Source: JAMZMI01 sp047632435 (GTDB taxonomy: Bacteria; Bacteroidota; Bacteroidia; Cytophagales; Cyclobacteriaceae). Taken from it: DNA of 64,000 bases. Where the stretch lies: contig JBLICU010000002.1 in assembly GCA_047632435.1 (NCBI GenBank), forward strand, positions 1 through 64,000, read 5' to 3'. The translations under genes were made by a program, and so were the position numbers. The notes beneath the pieces were generated by a model that saw only the letters and a list, made by a program, of their open reading frames with translations, did not search any database and was not told where the DNA came from. Positions 1 through 9,448 of this stretch are shown in pieces; within the stretch, counting starts at the first letter, position 1, and each line of letters starts with the position of its first letter.

Positions 1-1480
1 GCAAATAAACCTTGTCGAAAAAGTAGCCAAATTTAGTATGTCTAAAGACACACTTTATCTTGATCACCCGACTGTAAACGCAGTGAGCTTCACCGATGAT
101 AGCTTTGAACCCATAAGTTGGAGATGGAACTTTGGAGATGGGACTTCTGCTAATAGTCAAAATCCAACCGTAAACTTTCGAGAAGCCGGAAGCTACAACA
201 TCAGTTTGGTGGTGGAAACAGACCAGGGGTGCTTGGATACTGAAATGAAAACGCTTGTAGTAGCCACAAGACCAGCATTGCCACAAATTGGGAATGTGTC
301 CATTTGCATAAATGAAAGTGTGTCCATAATGGATACTGAAGGGGAAAACATTGCAGTTTACCTAAATGAAAATACCGCTATCCACATTTTTAAGGGTTTG
401 TCCTTTGAATTAATTGAACTTCAAAATGATACCACATTCTATATATCCAGATTTGAAAACGGATTTGAAAGCCTTCGAAAAAAAGTAGAAATTTTAGTCC
501 AGAATCCCGATGTGAGCTTTCATTTTGAAATAGATACCACAACCGAAGCGAGCGCCATCATCCTCATAAATGATACCTATCAAACACAATCGCTGGAGTG
601 GGTGGTAGATGGTAACCTATTGGGAATCACCGATTCCATACCACTTGAGATTTCAAAAAATAGCTATGAAATCCAACTTTCAATCAACTCCTTGATAGGT
701 TGCCAGGATCAGACAACTAAAACTTTGGCATTTAGTCAATCCCCAACTCCGACTGTATCAATGAGTCAACCATGTTTTGGTGAATCCTTATTGATTCACC
801 CTCAAAACGGAAAAGTATTTGGTTTCTATGAAGATATAAATCTGTCCAGCTTCATCGCCAAAGGCAGTCAGCTCAACATTGAATCGGCGACTGAGCAAAG
901 AAACATTTACATCGTAGGATTGGATAGTGTACTGGCCAGCACTCCAATCGAGGTAACTATCTCTCCCATTGATTTTGAATTTGACATAATTGCCGATCCA
1001 GAAATTCTTGATCTTTCAAAAGGAAAAAACAGCTTTTTGAGCACCACTTCGACTGAAAGCAATAGTTGGAAATGGTATCTTGATGGCACATTCATTGGCT
1101 CTTTGGAATCGCTTAATGTACTCATTCCCGATGTTGGTACTCATGAAATAGTTTGTGAAGCTTATAATGATCAAGGCTGCACTTACATTGATACATTGGA
1201 ATATGAGGTGGTAGAAAAAATGGAGGATCCTCTCAGCATGGATTATAGGCATCAAATTCAGATATATCCAAACCCAACATCAGGTAAAATATACTTTGAG
1301 GGTATTAATGAAGATTGTCAAATCAATGTTCTTGATCTTACCGGTAGATTAATACTTGTGCAACAATTTTCAGTATTAGACAAAATGTCATTGAATCTCA
1401 CTGGTAATAAAAGTGGGGTCTACATTATTCAGATATCCAAGCCTTCTTTGAGACACGTTTATCAGATAATTTTAGAATAA
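1..1480 (+). CDS. PKD-domain T9SS cargo protein, 5' end outside window
   Basis: This is the C-terminal part of a secreted multidomain protein. The frame is open to the left edge (first full codon at base 2), so the Met at 38 is unlikely to be the start. Near the visible N-terminus is a PKD domain with the WNFGDGTS core and a following SYNISLVV strand. The middle has Ig/PKD-like beta segments without a clear family. The last ~75 residues are a type A T9SS sorting domain: IQIYPNPTSGKIYFEG, then DLTGRLI, then KSGVYIIQI. By family knowledge such proteins cross the outer membrane by T9SS and are released or anchored to the surface. The passenger function cannot be told because the N-terminal part is missing. 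Confidence 0.85.
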   Translation, partial: QINLVEKVAKFSMSKDTLYLDHPTVNAVSFTDDSFEPISWRWNFGDGTSANSQNPTVNFREAGSYNISLVVETDQGCLDTEMKTLVVATRPALPQIGNVSICINESVSIMDTEGENIAVYLNENTAIHIFKGLSFELIELQNDTTFYISRFENGFESLRKKVEILVQNPDVSFHFEIDTTTEASAIILINDTYQTQSLEWVVDGNLLGITDSIPLEISKNSYEIQLSINSLIGCQDQTTKTLAFSQSPTPTVSMSQPCFGESLLIHPQNGKVFGFYEDINLSSFIAKGSQLNIESATEQRNIYIVGLDSVLASTPIEVTISPIDFEFDIIADPEILDLSKGKNSFLSTTSTESNSWKWYLDGTFIGSLESLNVLIPDVGTHEIVCEAYNDQGCTYIDTLEYEVVEKMEDPLSMDYRHQIQIYPNPTSGKIYFEGINEDCQINVLDLTGRLILVQQFSVLDKMSLNLTGNKSGVYIIQISKPSLRHVYQIILE

Positions 1481-1582
1481 AGTCATTGCTAATCATTTAC
1501 TCACCGATCATTTCATTTATTTTGTCGTAAAAAATTAGCATTACGCAATATTTTTATTTTATTTTGTACAGTTAAGTTAACT

Positions 1583-2794
1583 ATGCCAATGATGAAATTA
1601 TTCGCCACTTTGAGATTTACCTTCATCGCCTCATTTCTTTGTTTGAGCTCTATGCTAATGGGTCAATATGATACCAATAACAATTTGTCTGGGGGTCCTT
1701 ATGCGTACACCAGCGCCGCGGACTGGGATGGCACTCCAGCAGGGATTGGCGGAGTATATAATGCAGGGGCAGCCACCCTAACCGCCACTCAGGTTTATCC
1801 AAACATCAACATAAATCAATATACAAGCTTGGGAAGCTATGCTAACAACATAGATTTTTTCGCAGTAGGATTTCCCAATGTTACAACCCAAGCATTTAAA
1901 ATATCTGATGCGGATACCTTGATTGTATATGGAGACATGAATTTTGCAAATAAATCTATGGAGTTGGTTGTTGGCACTGGATCGTTATTGGTGATTTTTG
2001 GTGACTTGAATATGGACAACCAGGTATCTGTCGCCTCAGGGGGTACCGTGGTAGTAAGCGGAGCATTCAATTTCACAGGAGCTGTTGGAAATAATGATTA
2101 CGCAGGCACGCCATCTAGCTCAGTTTATGCTTCATCTTATTCAACCAATGCTTCAGATGACATAACTGGTAATGGAGGAACACCAGCTGATCTAAGCACT
2201 GACCTTCAAGGTGACAATTCTAACTTATTCGATTTTGTTAATAGCGGTGGTAATGGAGTGCTACCCATCACCCTAAAAGAATTCAAAGCCGTACCAAACA
2301 ACTCAAGCATTGGACTAAACTGGACAACCCTAACCGAAGAAAATTTTGAATATTTCGAAATCCAAAGAGCCGCAGCTGATGGTGAATTTTTAACATTGGC
2401 TGCAATAAAAGGAAATGGATTTTCCAAAGAGGAAATTGACTATAGCTGGAATGATGAAAATCCAAGAATCGGATTGAATTATTACCGTTTGGAATCAGTG
2501 GACTATGATGGTTATCGGGAGAAATTCCCAACTGTAGCCATCATATTTGAGCCTGCCGACAGACAGCTTATCATTTCTCCAAATCCTGTGCCGCTCAATG
2601 CATCCATCAAATTAAACAATACTTTCAGCGAGCAATTTTCTCTACAGATTTTAGGTTTGGACGGATCCCCTAAATTGGATTTGAAAGGAATCGATAATTC
2701 CATTCAATTACCTGCATCATTAAAAGCAGGAATTTATTTGGCTGTGTTTGAAGTTAATGGACTTAAGAAAACCCAAAAATTGATCATTCGTTGA
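1583..2794 (+). CDS. Secreted protein with T9SS C-terminal sorting domain
   Basis: A 403-residue exported protein. A signal peptide covers about residues 1-27, with a hydrophobic core ending near LMGQ. Residues ~30-220 are rich in Gly, Ala, Thr and Asn and look beta-helical or low-complexity; I recognise no enzyme family. From about residue 225 there is a fibronectin-like segment (LPITLKEFKAVPNNSSI, LNWTTLTEENFEYFEIQR) that in Bacteroidota often precedes the sorting domain. The C-terminus (IISPNPVPLNASIKL through KAGIYLAVF) is a T9SS type A signal. Met codons at 1583, 1589 and 1592 are all possible starts. The stop overlaps the converging EF-hand gene by 11 bases. Function unknown; surface or secreted cargo is the safest call. 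Confidence 0.8.
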   Translation: MPMMKLFATLRFTFIASFLCLSSMLMGQYDTNNNLSGGPYAYTSAADWDGTPAGIGGVYNAGAATLTATQVYPNININQYTSLGSYANNIDFFAVGFPNVTTQAFKISDADTLIVYGDMNFANKSMELVVGTGSLLVIFGDLNMDNQVSVASGGTVVVSGAFNFTGAVGNNDYAGTPSSSVYASSYSTNASDDITGNGGTPADLSTDLQGDNSNLFDFVNSGGNGVLPITLKEFKAVPNNSSIGLNWTTLTEENFEYFEIQRAAADGEFLTLAAIKGNGFSKEEIDYSWNDENPRIGLNYYRLESVDYDGYREKFPTVAIIFEPADRQLIISPNPVPLNASIKLNNTFSEQFSLQILGLDGSPKLDLKGIDNSIQLPASLKAGIYLAVFEVNGLKKTQKLIIR

Positions 2795-3356
2795 AATAAG
2801 AAACATTCCAAAAACCGAATAACCAGTTCCCTTTATCCTCCTTATTGTCACTTCTGAAGTATTGCCGAACGGCGATTAGCAATTCTTCACGGCTCAACGT
2901 TTCATCACCATTGAGATCCAACTTGGTGAAGGACTTTGCAGAATAGCGTATTTCGATATGATAGGCCATGAAAATATCGACGAATTCTTCTATACTGATT
3001 AACCCATCCTTGTTCGTATCAAAATAATCAAAAATCTCATTCACGAAATTCTCAACATACATTTCGTATTGGCTATCCTCCCCGTTCACCAGGAATTGAT
3101 CAACAAACTGAAGCCAGTCCTTACGGGTAATCTCCTCCACCATCAGATTAGGCATAATTCTGGTCAGATCGCGCCAGTTTTTCTTACATTTTGCTATTAT
3201 CTCATTGTATTCTTCTGTCCCTTCACGGTACTTCCACAAGACACAAAGGTTTTCGGCTATTGCCAAAAAATCTTCAACGGTTAGCTTTCCATTTTTAGTA
3301 TAGTCCAACATACTATAAAAATGAATCATTTTTTGGGTTTGAAATTCGGTTAGCAT
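2784..3356 (-). CDS. EF-hand calcium-binding protein (calerythrin/SCP-like)
   Basis: A 190-residue protein with three recognisable EF-hand loops: DYTKNGKLTVED near the N-terminus, DTNKDGLISIEE near residue 117, and DLNGDETLSREE near residue 150. A fourth, degenerate hand probably lies between the first two, as in bacterial calerythrins and sarcoplasmic calcium-binding proteins. There is no signal peptide, so it is probably cytoplasmic and may buffer or sense Ca2+. It is paralogous to the gene at 58194-58757: same length, same hand spacing, and a shared GNW-x-FG-x-W motif at the C-terminus. It lies 8 bases downstream of the DUF4197 lipoprotein gene on the same strand, and the two are probably co-transcribed. 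Confidence 0.8.
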   Translation of the reverse strand: MLTEFQTQKMIHFYSMLDYTKNGKLTVEDFLAIAENLCVLWKYREGTEEYNEIIAKCKKNWRDLTRIMPNLMVEEITRKDWLQFVDQFLVNGEDSQYEMYVENFVNEIFDYFDTNKDGLISIEEFVDIFMAYHIEIRYSAKSFTKLDLNGDETLSREELLIAVRQYFRSDNKEDKGNWLFGFWNVSYFNE

Positions 3357-3364
3357 GGTGGTGG

Positions 3365-4081
3365 TCAGTCTAGTTCTTTAAATACTTTTTTAAGTAAATC
3401 TGTAGTTCTTGCCAAAGGATCAATCCTAATTTTGGCTTCTTCCTGCGCTACAAGGATAAATAATCCTTCAAGTGCTTTATCCGTGGCATAACTTTCCAAA
3501 TCACTGTTTACATCTTCGAGCAAAGGAATCTTATTATAAGTATTGATGATATCTGCATAGTATTTGGTAGCACTCGTTTTATCCAATGCATTTTTAATCA
3601 CAGGACTGAATTTAGCTCTTAATTCATCAGAAGTAGCTTTTTGCAAATATTGAGTTGCGGCATTGTCCTCACCTTTCAAAATATTCCAGGTATCCTGAAT
3701 GGTCATTGACTTGATAGCAGCAACAAATATTGGTTTGGCTTGTTTCGCGGCTTCTTCTGCGCCATGGTTCAATGTCTCCACAAATTTGTCCACTTGACTT
3801 CCAAGGCCAATTTGTCTAAGCTTGCTTTCCACTTTTTCAACTTCCGGGGGAAATGGAATCTTAATCAATGAGTTGCCCAAATAGCCATTCACCTTGGATG
3901 CGTTTTCTGCACCAATGCTGATCCCCTTTTCCAACGCTTCCTTCAGACCGGCACCAACTTGCTCAGTGGTGAGTTTGTCTGTATCCAGATAGTCACCCAA
4001 TGTCTGCTGAATTTGCTGAGCGGTACAACCCATCAGCAAAACAAAAATCAAAAGTGCACCAACCCTTTTCAATATGATCAT
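3365..4081 (-). CDS. DUF4197 lipoprotein
   Basis: A 238-residue predicted lipoprotein. The signal peptide is residues 1-19 with lipobox LLMGC. The mature part matches the DUF4197 pattern: an Ala-rich helical protein with LTTEQVGAGLKEALEKGI near the start, a LIKIPFPPEVEKVESKLRQIG segment and a C-terminal ALEGLFILVAQEEAKIRIDP block. The biochemical role of DUF4197 is unknown; members are periplasmic or outer-membrane lipoproteins. It is transcribed divergently from cinA with 81 bases between the starts, and the EF-hand gene follows 8 bases downstream. Confidence 0.8.
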   Translation of the reverse strand: MIILKRVGALLIFVLLMGCTAQQIQQTLGDYLDTDKLTTEQVGAGLKEALEKGISIGAENASKVNGYLGNSLIKIPFPPEVEKVESKLRQIGLGSQVDKFVETLNHGAEEAAKQAKPIFVAAIKSMTIQDTWNILKGEDNAATQYLQKATSDELRAKFSPVIKNALDKTSATKYYADIINTYNKIPLLEDVNSDLESYATDKALEGLFILVAQEEAKIRIDPLARTTDLLKKVFKELD

Positions 4082-4162
4082 TTTTTAAACTTTAGAAATT
4101 ACTAACGGTTAAAAGTAGTTGAATAACCTATAATTTTAATGCGGAAGTTAAAAGAACATTAA

Positions 4163-5407
4163 ATGGCAATAGCTGCAGAAATAATAACCATTGGTGACGA
4201 AATACTTTATGGCCAAACATTGGATACCAATTCTCATTGGATGAGTGGTAAGCTCGATGAGATCGGAATTAAGGTTCGTTACAAAACGACTATCGGTGAT
4301 GTGAAAGAAGATATATTGGCAAGTTTTAAATCCGCTGAAGACAGGGCCGATATCGTCCTCATAACTGGAGGGTTAGGCCCCACCAATGATGATTTGACAA
4401 AACCATTACTGAGTCAATATTTTAATTCTAACTTGGTGATGAATGAAGAGGCACTGGAGGAAGTTGAAGACATTTTTAATCGATTGGGTCGTCCCATGAC
4501 AGAAATCAACCGAAAGCAAGCCGAGATTCCAGCAATGGCCACAAAAATCACCAATTCATTAGGAACTGCACCAGGAATGTGGTTTGAAAGAGGCGGTAAA
4601 GTTTTTGTTGCCATGCCAGGCGTTCCATTCGAAATGCGACAAATGATGACAAATATTCTTTTACCCAAATTCAAAGAAAAATATGTGAATGATGTCATCT
4701 ACCACAAAATTATCCGAACCATCGGGATTGGAGAATCCACTTTGGCCGAATTGATAGCAGATTGGGAGGACCATCTTCCATCGCACATCAAACTAGCGTA
4801 TCTTCCCACACTTGGCTTAGTGAAACTAAGACTCACAGCCATGGGAACTGATCTGTCAAAACTTCAAAATGAATGTGAAGCACTGACCCAAATGGTAAAA
4901 CCACATATTGACAAATATGTCTATAGCTATGATGATGAAGAAATTGAAGCTTGTATGGGGAAACTCCTTACCGAATCAGGGCAAACCATAGCCTTTGCTG
5001 AGAGCTGCACAGGTGGTTATCTTTCTCATCTGATCACCAAGGTACCGGGCAGCTCCCAATATTTCAAAGGATCGATCATCTCCTATGCTTATGAAGTGAA
5101 AGAAAATGCGCTGGACGTAGACCGTGATATTATGAATAAACTTGGTGCCGTCAGTGAGGAAGTTGTGAGGAAAATGTCGGAATCAGTGCGGAAAAAATTG
5201 AACACAGACATTGGAATTTCCATAAGCGGTATCGCCGGACCCGATGGAGGCACAGAAGAAAAACCTGTGGGAACGGTCTGGATCAGTTTTTCTGATAGGC
5301 ATAAAACTGTTGCTAAGAAATTTAATTTCTCAAAAGACAGAATCCTCAACATCCAGTACAGTGCCTATATGGCCTTGAATATGTTGAGACTAAATTTTCA
5401 AACGTAA
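4163..5407 (+). CDS. cinA: CinA family nicotinamide-nucleotide amidohydrolase
   Basis: A 414-residue CinA protein. The N-terminal ~170 residues are a MoCF-like domain (EIITIGDEILYGQ, ITGGLGPTNDDLT, AMPGVPFEMRQMM). The C-terminal ~150 residues are the CinA amidase domain, with AESCTGGYLSH carrying the likely catalytic Ser and SISGIAGPDGGTEEKPVGTVW. The family deamidates NMN to nicotinate mononucleotide in pyridine nucleotide salvage, and the N-terminal domain can hydrolyse ADP-ribose. The length is normal for full-length CinA. The start at 4163 gives the canonical MAIAAEIITIGDEIL beginning. Confidence 0.93.
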   Translation: MAIAAEIITIGDEILYGQTLDTNSHWMSGKLDEIGIKVRYKTTIGDVKEDILASFKSAEDRADIVLITGGLGPTNDDLTKPLLSQYFNSNLVMNEEALEEVEDIFNRLGRPMTEINRKQAEIPAMATKITNSLGTAPGMWFERGGKVFVAMPGVPFEMRQMMTNILLPKFKEKYVNDVIYHKIIRTIGIGESTLAELIADWEDHLPSHIKLAYLPTLGLVKLRLTAMGTDLSKLQNECEALTQMVKPHIDKYVYSYDDEEIEACMGKLLTESGQTIAFAESCTGGYLSHLITKVPGSSQYFKGSIISYAYEVKENALDVDRDIMNKLGAVSEEVVRKMSESVRKKLNTDIGISISGIAGPDGGTEEKPVGTVWISFSDRHKTVAKKFNFSKDRILNIQYSAYMALNMLRLNFQT

Positions 5408-5420
5408 TAATGAATTTCAG

Positions 5421-5428
5421 TACCTTTG
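5421..5428 (+). promoter_or_regulatory. Putative Bacteroidota -7 box for the E2 gene
   Basis: TACCTTTG is an exact match to TAnnTTTG, 35 bases upstream of the E2 start codon. A TTTT tract at 5395-5398 lies where the -33 TTTG element would be expected but is not a perfect match. Confidence 0.4.
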
Positions 5429-5463
5429 CTCAATCCTGAATCGCACCCAAAACAAAAAAATAT

Positions 5464-6753
5464 ATGGCACTAGTGGAACTGGTCATGCCTAAAATGGGCG
5501 AAAGTGTAATGGAAGGAACCATCCTTTCCTGGCTTAAATCTGAAGGTGATAGCATAGAAGAAGATGAGTCCATTCTGGAAGTAGCTACTGATAAGGTGGA
5601 TACGGAAATACCTTCCGTTTACAAAGGGAAATTGAAAGAAATCCTAGCGCAGGAGGGTGATGTTGTGGAAGTTGGCAAACCCATAGCCATCATTGAAATT
5701 GATGACGCCTCAGACAGTCCCTCAGACCATAACGATCCAGCTATCGATGAAAGCCCTGAACATGAAAATGAAGAGGCACAATTGTTAGAAGAGGCTGTCA
5801 CTGCACACTCCTCATCCAGCATCACATCAAAAAAGACAACCAGATTTTATTCTCCTTTGGTAAAAAACATTGCCAAACAAGAAAATATATCCATTGATGA
5901 GTTAGAAAGTGTACCGGGAACCGGACAAGACGGAAGAGTGACGAAAAATGACATGCTAGCCTATCTTAAGTCAAAGAAATTGCCAGCCTCTTCCAATGGT
6001 CATCAAGCAACAAAGCCGCAACCTGTTTCAATAATAGCTTCAGGTGAAGATGAAATCATAGAAATGGATCGCATGCGCAAAATGATAGCCGAGCGCATGA
6101 TCAGTTCTCGTCAAATTTCCGCACATGTGACATCATTTGTTGAAGCGGATGTTACAGAAATAGTGAAGTGGCGAGGCAAAATGAAAAACATATTCATGGA
6201 GCGTGAAGGACAAGCACTTACCTACACTCCCATCATTATTGAAGCGATCGTCAAAGCCATTAGAGATTATCCGATGATCAACATTCAGGTGGATGGAACA
6301 AGGATCATTAAAAAATCAGCTATCAACATCGGACTGGCAGTTGCCTTACCTTCTGGAAATCTGATTGTGCCAGTAATTAAAAATGCTGATCAATTGAGCA
6401 TTTTAGGTTTAACACAAAAGATCAATGATTTTGCCCGAAGAGCACGTGAAAACAAACTCTCAGCAGATGAGCTATCAGGTGGAACTTTCACCGTATCCAA
6501 TGTAGGGTCTTTTGGCAATGTGATGGGAACGCCTATCATCATGCAACCGCAAGTGGCGATTTTGGCACTTGGAGCGATACAGAAAAAGCCTTCGGTCATC
6601 GAAACGCCACAGGGCGATTTCATCGGCATCAGAAGTAAGATGTTTCTTTCACACAGCTATGACCACCGTGTGGTGGATGGTGCCCTTGGTGGCATGTTTG
6701 TGCGCCGTGTTGCTGATTATCTGGAAGGGTTTGATATCAATAGAAATATTTAA
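5464..6753 (+). CDS. 2-oxo acid dehydrogenase E2 component (dihydrolipoamide acyltransferase)
   Basis: A 429-residue E2 subunit. Residues 1-77 are a lipoyl domain with the lipoylated Lys44 in VATDKVDTE. After an acidic linker comes the peripheral-subunit (E3) binding domain at ~125-165 (YSPLVKNIAKQENI, GRVTKNDM). The acyltransferase domain runs from ~200 to the end and carries the catalytic SYDHRVVDGALGG motif (His401, Asp405). The single lipoyl domain and overall sequence favour a branched-chain or generic 2-oxo acid dehydrogenase rather than pyruvate dehydrogenase, but substrate cannot be fixed from sequence. No E1 or E3 gene is adjacent, so the complex must be assembled from elsewhere in the genome. 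Confidence 0.9.
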   Translation: MALVELVMPKMGESVMEGTILSWLKSEGDSIEEDESILEVATDKVDTEIPSVYKGKLKEILAQEGDVVEVGKPIAIIEIDDASDSPSDHNDPAIDESPEHENEEAQLLEEAVTAHSSSSITSKKTTRFYSPLVKNIAKQENISIDELESVPGTGQDGRVTKNDMLAYLKSKKLPASSNGHQATKPQPVSIIASGEDEIIEMDRMRKMIAERMISSRQISAHVTSFVEADVTEIVKWRGKMKNIFMEREGQALTYTPIIIEAIVKAIRDYPMINIQVDGTRIIKKSAINIGLAVALPSGNLIVPVIKNADQLSILGLTQKINDFARRARENKLSADELSGGTFTVSNVGSFGNVMGTPIIMQPQVAILALGAIQKKPSVIETPQGDFIGIRSKMFLSHSYDHRVVDGALGGMFVRRVADYLEGFDINRNI

Positions 6754-6801
6754 ATCTCGAAAGGTTGCTCCTTATTCAGAAGCTTTTAGATCGAAAATCC
6801 A

Positions 6802-7686
6802 ATGAGCCATGATCATTCACACCATAGCGGAAAGGCAAGTACCAAAAACATAAAAATCGCCTTCTTTCTCAATTTAGTTTTTTCTATTGTGGAATTGATC
6901 GGCGGACTATGGACTAATAGTATCGCCATTTTATCAGACGCACTGCATGATTTTGGTGATTGTCTATCACTTGGCGTTTCATGGTATTTTCAGAATGTAT
7001 CGTTAAAAGAACGCGACAAGGTATTCTCCTATGGTTACGCCCGATTTTCCGTTTTGGGAGCGATCATCACTTCCATCGTTCTCGTGGTGGGTTCCATTTT
7101 CATTATTTCGCAAGCGATTCCTCGGCTACTTGATCCACAGGATCCAGACGGGGAAGGGATGATCTACCTTTCTATCGGTGGAATTATTTTCAATGGACTG
7201 GCAGCTTGGAAATTGCATGCTGGAAACACTCTCAATGAACGGGCAGTGTATCTCCATTTACTAGAGGACATTCTGGGTTGGGTGGCCACTTTGATTGCAG
7301 CTATTCTTATCAAGTTTAAATCATGGCCAATCATCGATCCGATATTGGCGATGGGTATAGCTACATTCATTCTATTTAATGTCTACCGAAACCTCAAAAA
7401 AGCTGCGAAAATCATCCTGCAAGCTGTACCTGATGAAATCAACATCGATAGGATACACATGATTTTGAGAGGTTTACCGAAAGTAAAAGATGTTCATGAT
7501 TGCCATATATGGTCACTCGATGGACAGTTCAATGTCTTGTCGGTCCATTTGGTTGTCAGCGAAAAAGAAGATCTTCAAAGTCTTGCAGATCTTAAAGCAA
7601 CGGCCAAACATGAGCTCCTTCAACAGAACGTTGATCATGCGACCATCGAATTTGAAACTGCTGACGAAGATTGCGATCCTTGCTAA
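6802..7686 (+). CDS. Cation diffusion facilitator, zinc efflux type
   Basis: A 294-residue CDF transporter of the CzcD/ZitB type. The N-terminus is His-rich (SHDHSHHSGK). Six transmembrane helices span ~20-205, with the metal-site motifs SDALHDFGD in TM2 and LHLLEDILG in TM5. This H-x3-D and H-x3-D pattern is typical of Zn2+ specificity. The C-terminal cytoplasmic domain (~210-294) ends in ETADEDCDPC. The family exports Zn2+, Cd2+ or Co2+ in exchange for protons across the inner membrane. It lies 48 bases after the E2 gene and may be read through from it, though no functional link is evident. Confidence 0.9.
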   Translation: MSHDHSHHSGKASTKNIKIAFFLNLVFSIVELIGGLWTNSIAILSDALHDFGDCLSLGVSWYFQNVSLKERDKVFSYGYARFSVLGAIITSIVLVVGSIFIISQAIPRLLDPQDPDGEGMIYLSIGGIIFNGLAAWKLHAGNTLNERAVYLHLLEDILGWVATLIAAILIKFKSWPIIDPILAMGIATFILFNVYRNLKKAAKIILQAVPDEINIDRIHMILRGLPKVKDVHDCHIWSLDGQFNVLSVHLVVSEKEDLQSLADLKATAKHELLQQNVDHATIEFETADEDCDPC

Positions 7687-7780
7687 TTCAATTCATATTT
7701 AAAAGGCATTCTCAAGTTTTATTCATCGAAGATATTATCAACGCGAGTTCAGTCCTATTGCGTACCTTCACCCACTTTTC

Positions 7781-8389
7781 ATGTCTATCGTACGCAAAGT
7801 GAAGTTGGTCGAACGGTTGTTTGGCCGCCTCGATCAAGAAATTGCAGGATTCAGAGCCGAAACAGGGCTTTTTTGTGTAGCGGGTTGCGGCCATTGCTGT
7901 ACCAAGCCAGATATTGACGCAAGTCCACTAGAATTCCTACCCTATGCATTATACCTTTTCATGAATGGCAAAGCGCATGACACCCTGGTGCAGCTGAAAA
8001 AAGAAAATTCGGGAATTTGCATGATTTATTCACCTTTATCCTTGGAAGAAAAATCAAAAGGCAGCTGTAGCGAATATCCATATCGTGGATTAATTTGTCG
8101 CCTTTTTGGTTTTGGTGCGAGCAGAGATAAATTTGGTCAGCTGAGATTGGCTACTTGCAAAATCATTAAAGAAGGGCAAGCCGGCAACTACAAATCGACA
8201 GTTGAAGCTATCAACGAAGGTCAATACGTCCCTATATTTTCGGATTATTATCAAAATTTAGCTCAAATTGATTTCCGGTTGGGTAATATGCTTGTCCCAA
8301 TCAATGACGCTATCAAAATTGCCATTGAGGAAGTTTTGCATCATTATGCCTATCGTCCATTACAAGGCAAATTTAAAGGTGCCGCATAA
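7781..8389 (+). CDS. YkgJ family cysteine-cluster protein
   Basis: A 202-residue protein with the cysteine arrangement of the YkgJ / zinc-or-iron-chelating family: CVAGCGHCC near residue 30, then CSEYPYRGLICRLFGFG and a further ATC near residue 125. Family members are thought to bind an Fe-S cluster or a metal through these cysteines; their reaction is mostly unknown. There is no signal peptide. The ATG at 7781 gives an N-terminal amphipathic helix before the first cysteine cluster. It is a monocistronic-looking gene followed by a decayed region. Confidence 0.75.
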   Translation: MSIVRKVKLVERLFGRLDQEIAGFRAETGLFCVAGCGHCCTKPDIDASPLEFLPYALYLFMNGKAHDTLVQLKKENSGICMIYSPLSLEEKSKGSCSEYPYRGLICRLFGFGASRDKFGQLRLATCKIIKEGQAGNYKSTVEAINEGQYVPIFSDYYQNLAQIDFRLGNMLVPINDAIKIAIEEVLHHYAYRPLQGKFKGAA

Positions 8390-8852
8390 TCCATCAAAAC
8401 AAATAAGATTAGCGCTATTTGAAAGTAAAAATTCACCCAACTTCTGGGAACCGTCCTTGACTTGATGTATTCATCAACTGCCAAAAAGTAGCGTTCGCAA
8501 TGTTTCGCTCCCGAAACTCGATCTTTGGCATCTATGCCGAATAATAATCATCTGCTATAAGATTTGTCCGTCTAGCAATCTTCATTTTTAATAAGTGAAA
8601 TATCCTCTTTGCGAAATCTCATTGTTTAATCAGTGGATCCATTCACGGCCCTTCTATTTTAATACAATTTGATAGTTTCCATGACTTTTAAACTGCATAC
8701 GTGATAAAAAATTTATTATGTTATGTGTTGATTTAAGGATAATGCTCTAATTAATATATTTTCAATATATTCTCATTATCATTAACATATACTCAGTATA
8801 TACTTCATAAATTTACGATATTATCATCTAATATAGACAATTGCTAATCGTT
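8390..8852. other. Gene-free AT-rich stretch
   Basis: No open frame with coding character is visible on either strand. The right half (about 8730-8830) is very AT-rich with short TATAT-type runs just ahead of the DUF4136 pseudogene and may be its former promoter region. No exact TAnnTTTG box is present, and I see no hairpin terminator for the upstream gene. Confidence 0.5.
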
Positions 8853-9388
8853 ATGAAATTAAGAATAATACCAAAATCTATTGCAGTTGCTTTCATGCTG
8901 GCCATGCTTTTTGTTGGATGTAGCCCTAAGGCCATGTTACTAGACTCAAGCTACAACTACCATGTAAAATTTTAATTTATCATACTTTCGGTTTCATAGA
9001 TCTCGCAATTACCGCAATGAGTGAAGAGGAAGAATATATCATACAGAAAACCATCTATCAAAGACTTACCTCGTTGGGTTACAAATACGAACCTGCGCAT
9101 GCTGATATATATATGTCGCATTCTGGCACTTTGAAAAACCAGTCAAATCAATGGATTCCATCAAATTAGGAAATTGGATAAAAGACAATACTTCAGATGA
9201 AAGTACTCAAGATCTTGAAACTAAAAATAATTACGCACAATGTAAAGTCTCTCTCACATCTGGTTCGTAAGTTGTTAATTTTATCGATACCAAAAAGGGC
9301 GATACAGTTTGGCAGGGATATTTTGGAAAACATAGCTCTTTGCATCACACTTGCTATGGACGAATACAAAGTTTTGGGCTATAATTGA
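8853..9388 (+). pseudogene. DUF4136 lipoprotein pseudogene, multiple frameshifts
   Basis: The remains of a ~180-residue lipoprotein. Piece 1 (8853-8975) has a signal peptide with lipobox LFVGC and ends prematurely after SSYNYHVKF. The reading then resumes in frame 2 from ~8972 (YHTFGFIDLA, EEEYIIQKTIYQRLTSLGY, AHADIY) and in frame 1 from ~9104 (VAFWHFEKPV). A TAA interrupts at 9268, after which the same frame carries VVNFIDTKKGDTVWQGYF. Frame 2 closes with AMDEYKVLGYN at 9388. The order YKTF-like strand, 'xADI' segment, VDFID-KGDTVWQG block and a final helix fits DUF4136. At least three indels plus one nonsense codon show that it is dead. Confidence 0.75.
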
Positions 9389-9448
9389 AATAGCATCGCC
9401 AAATCACATCGTGCCATTGGCTGGTTGTTTTTCGAAACAATGTTGTAC

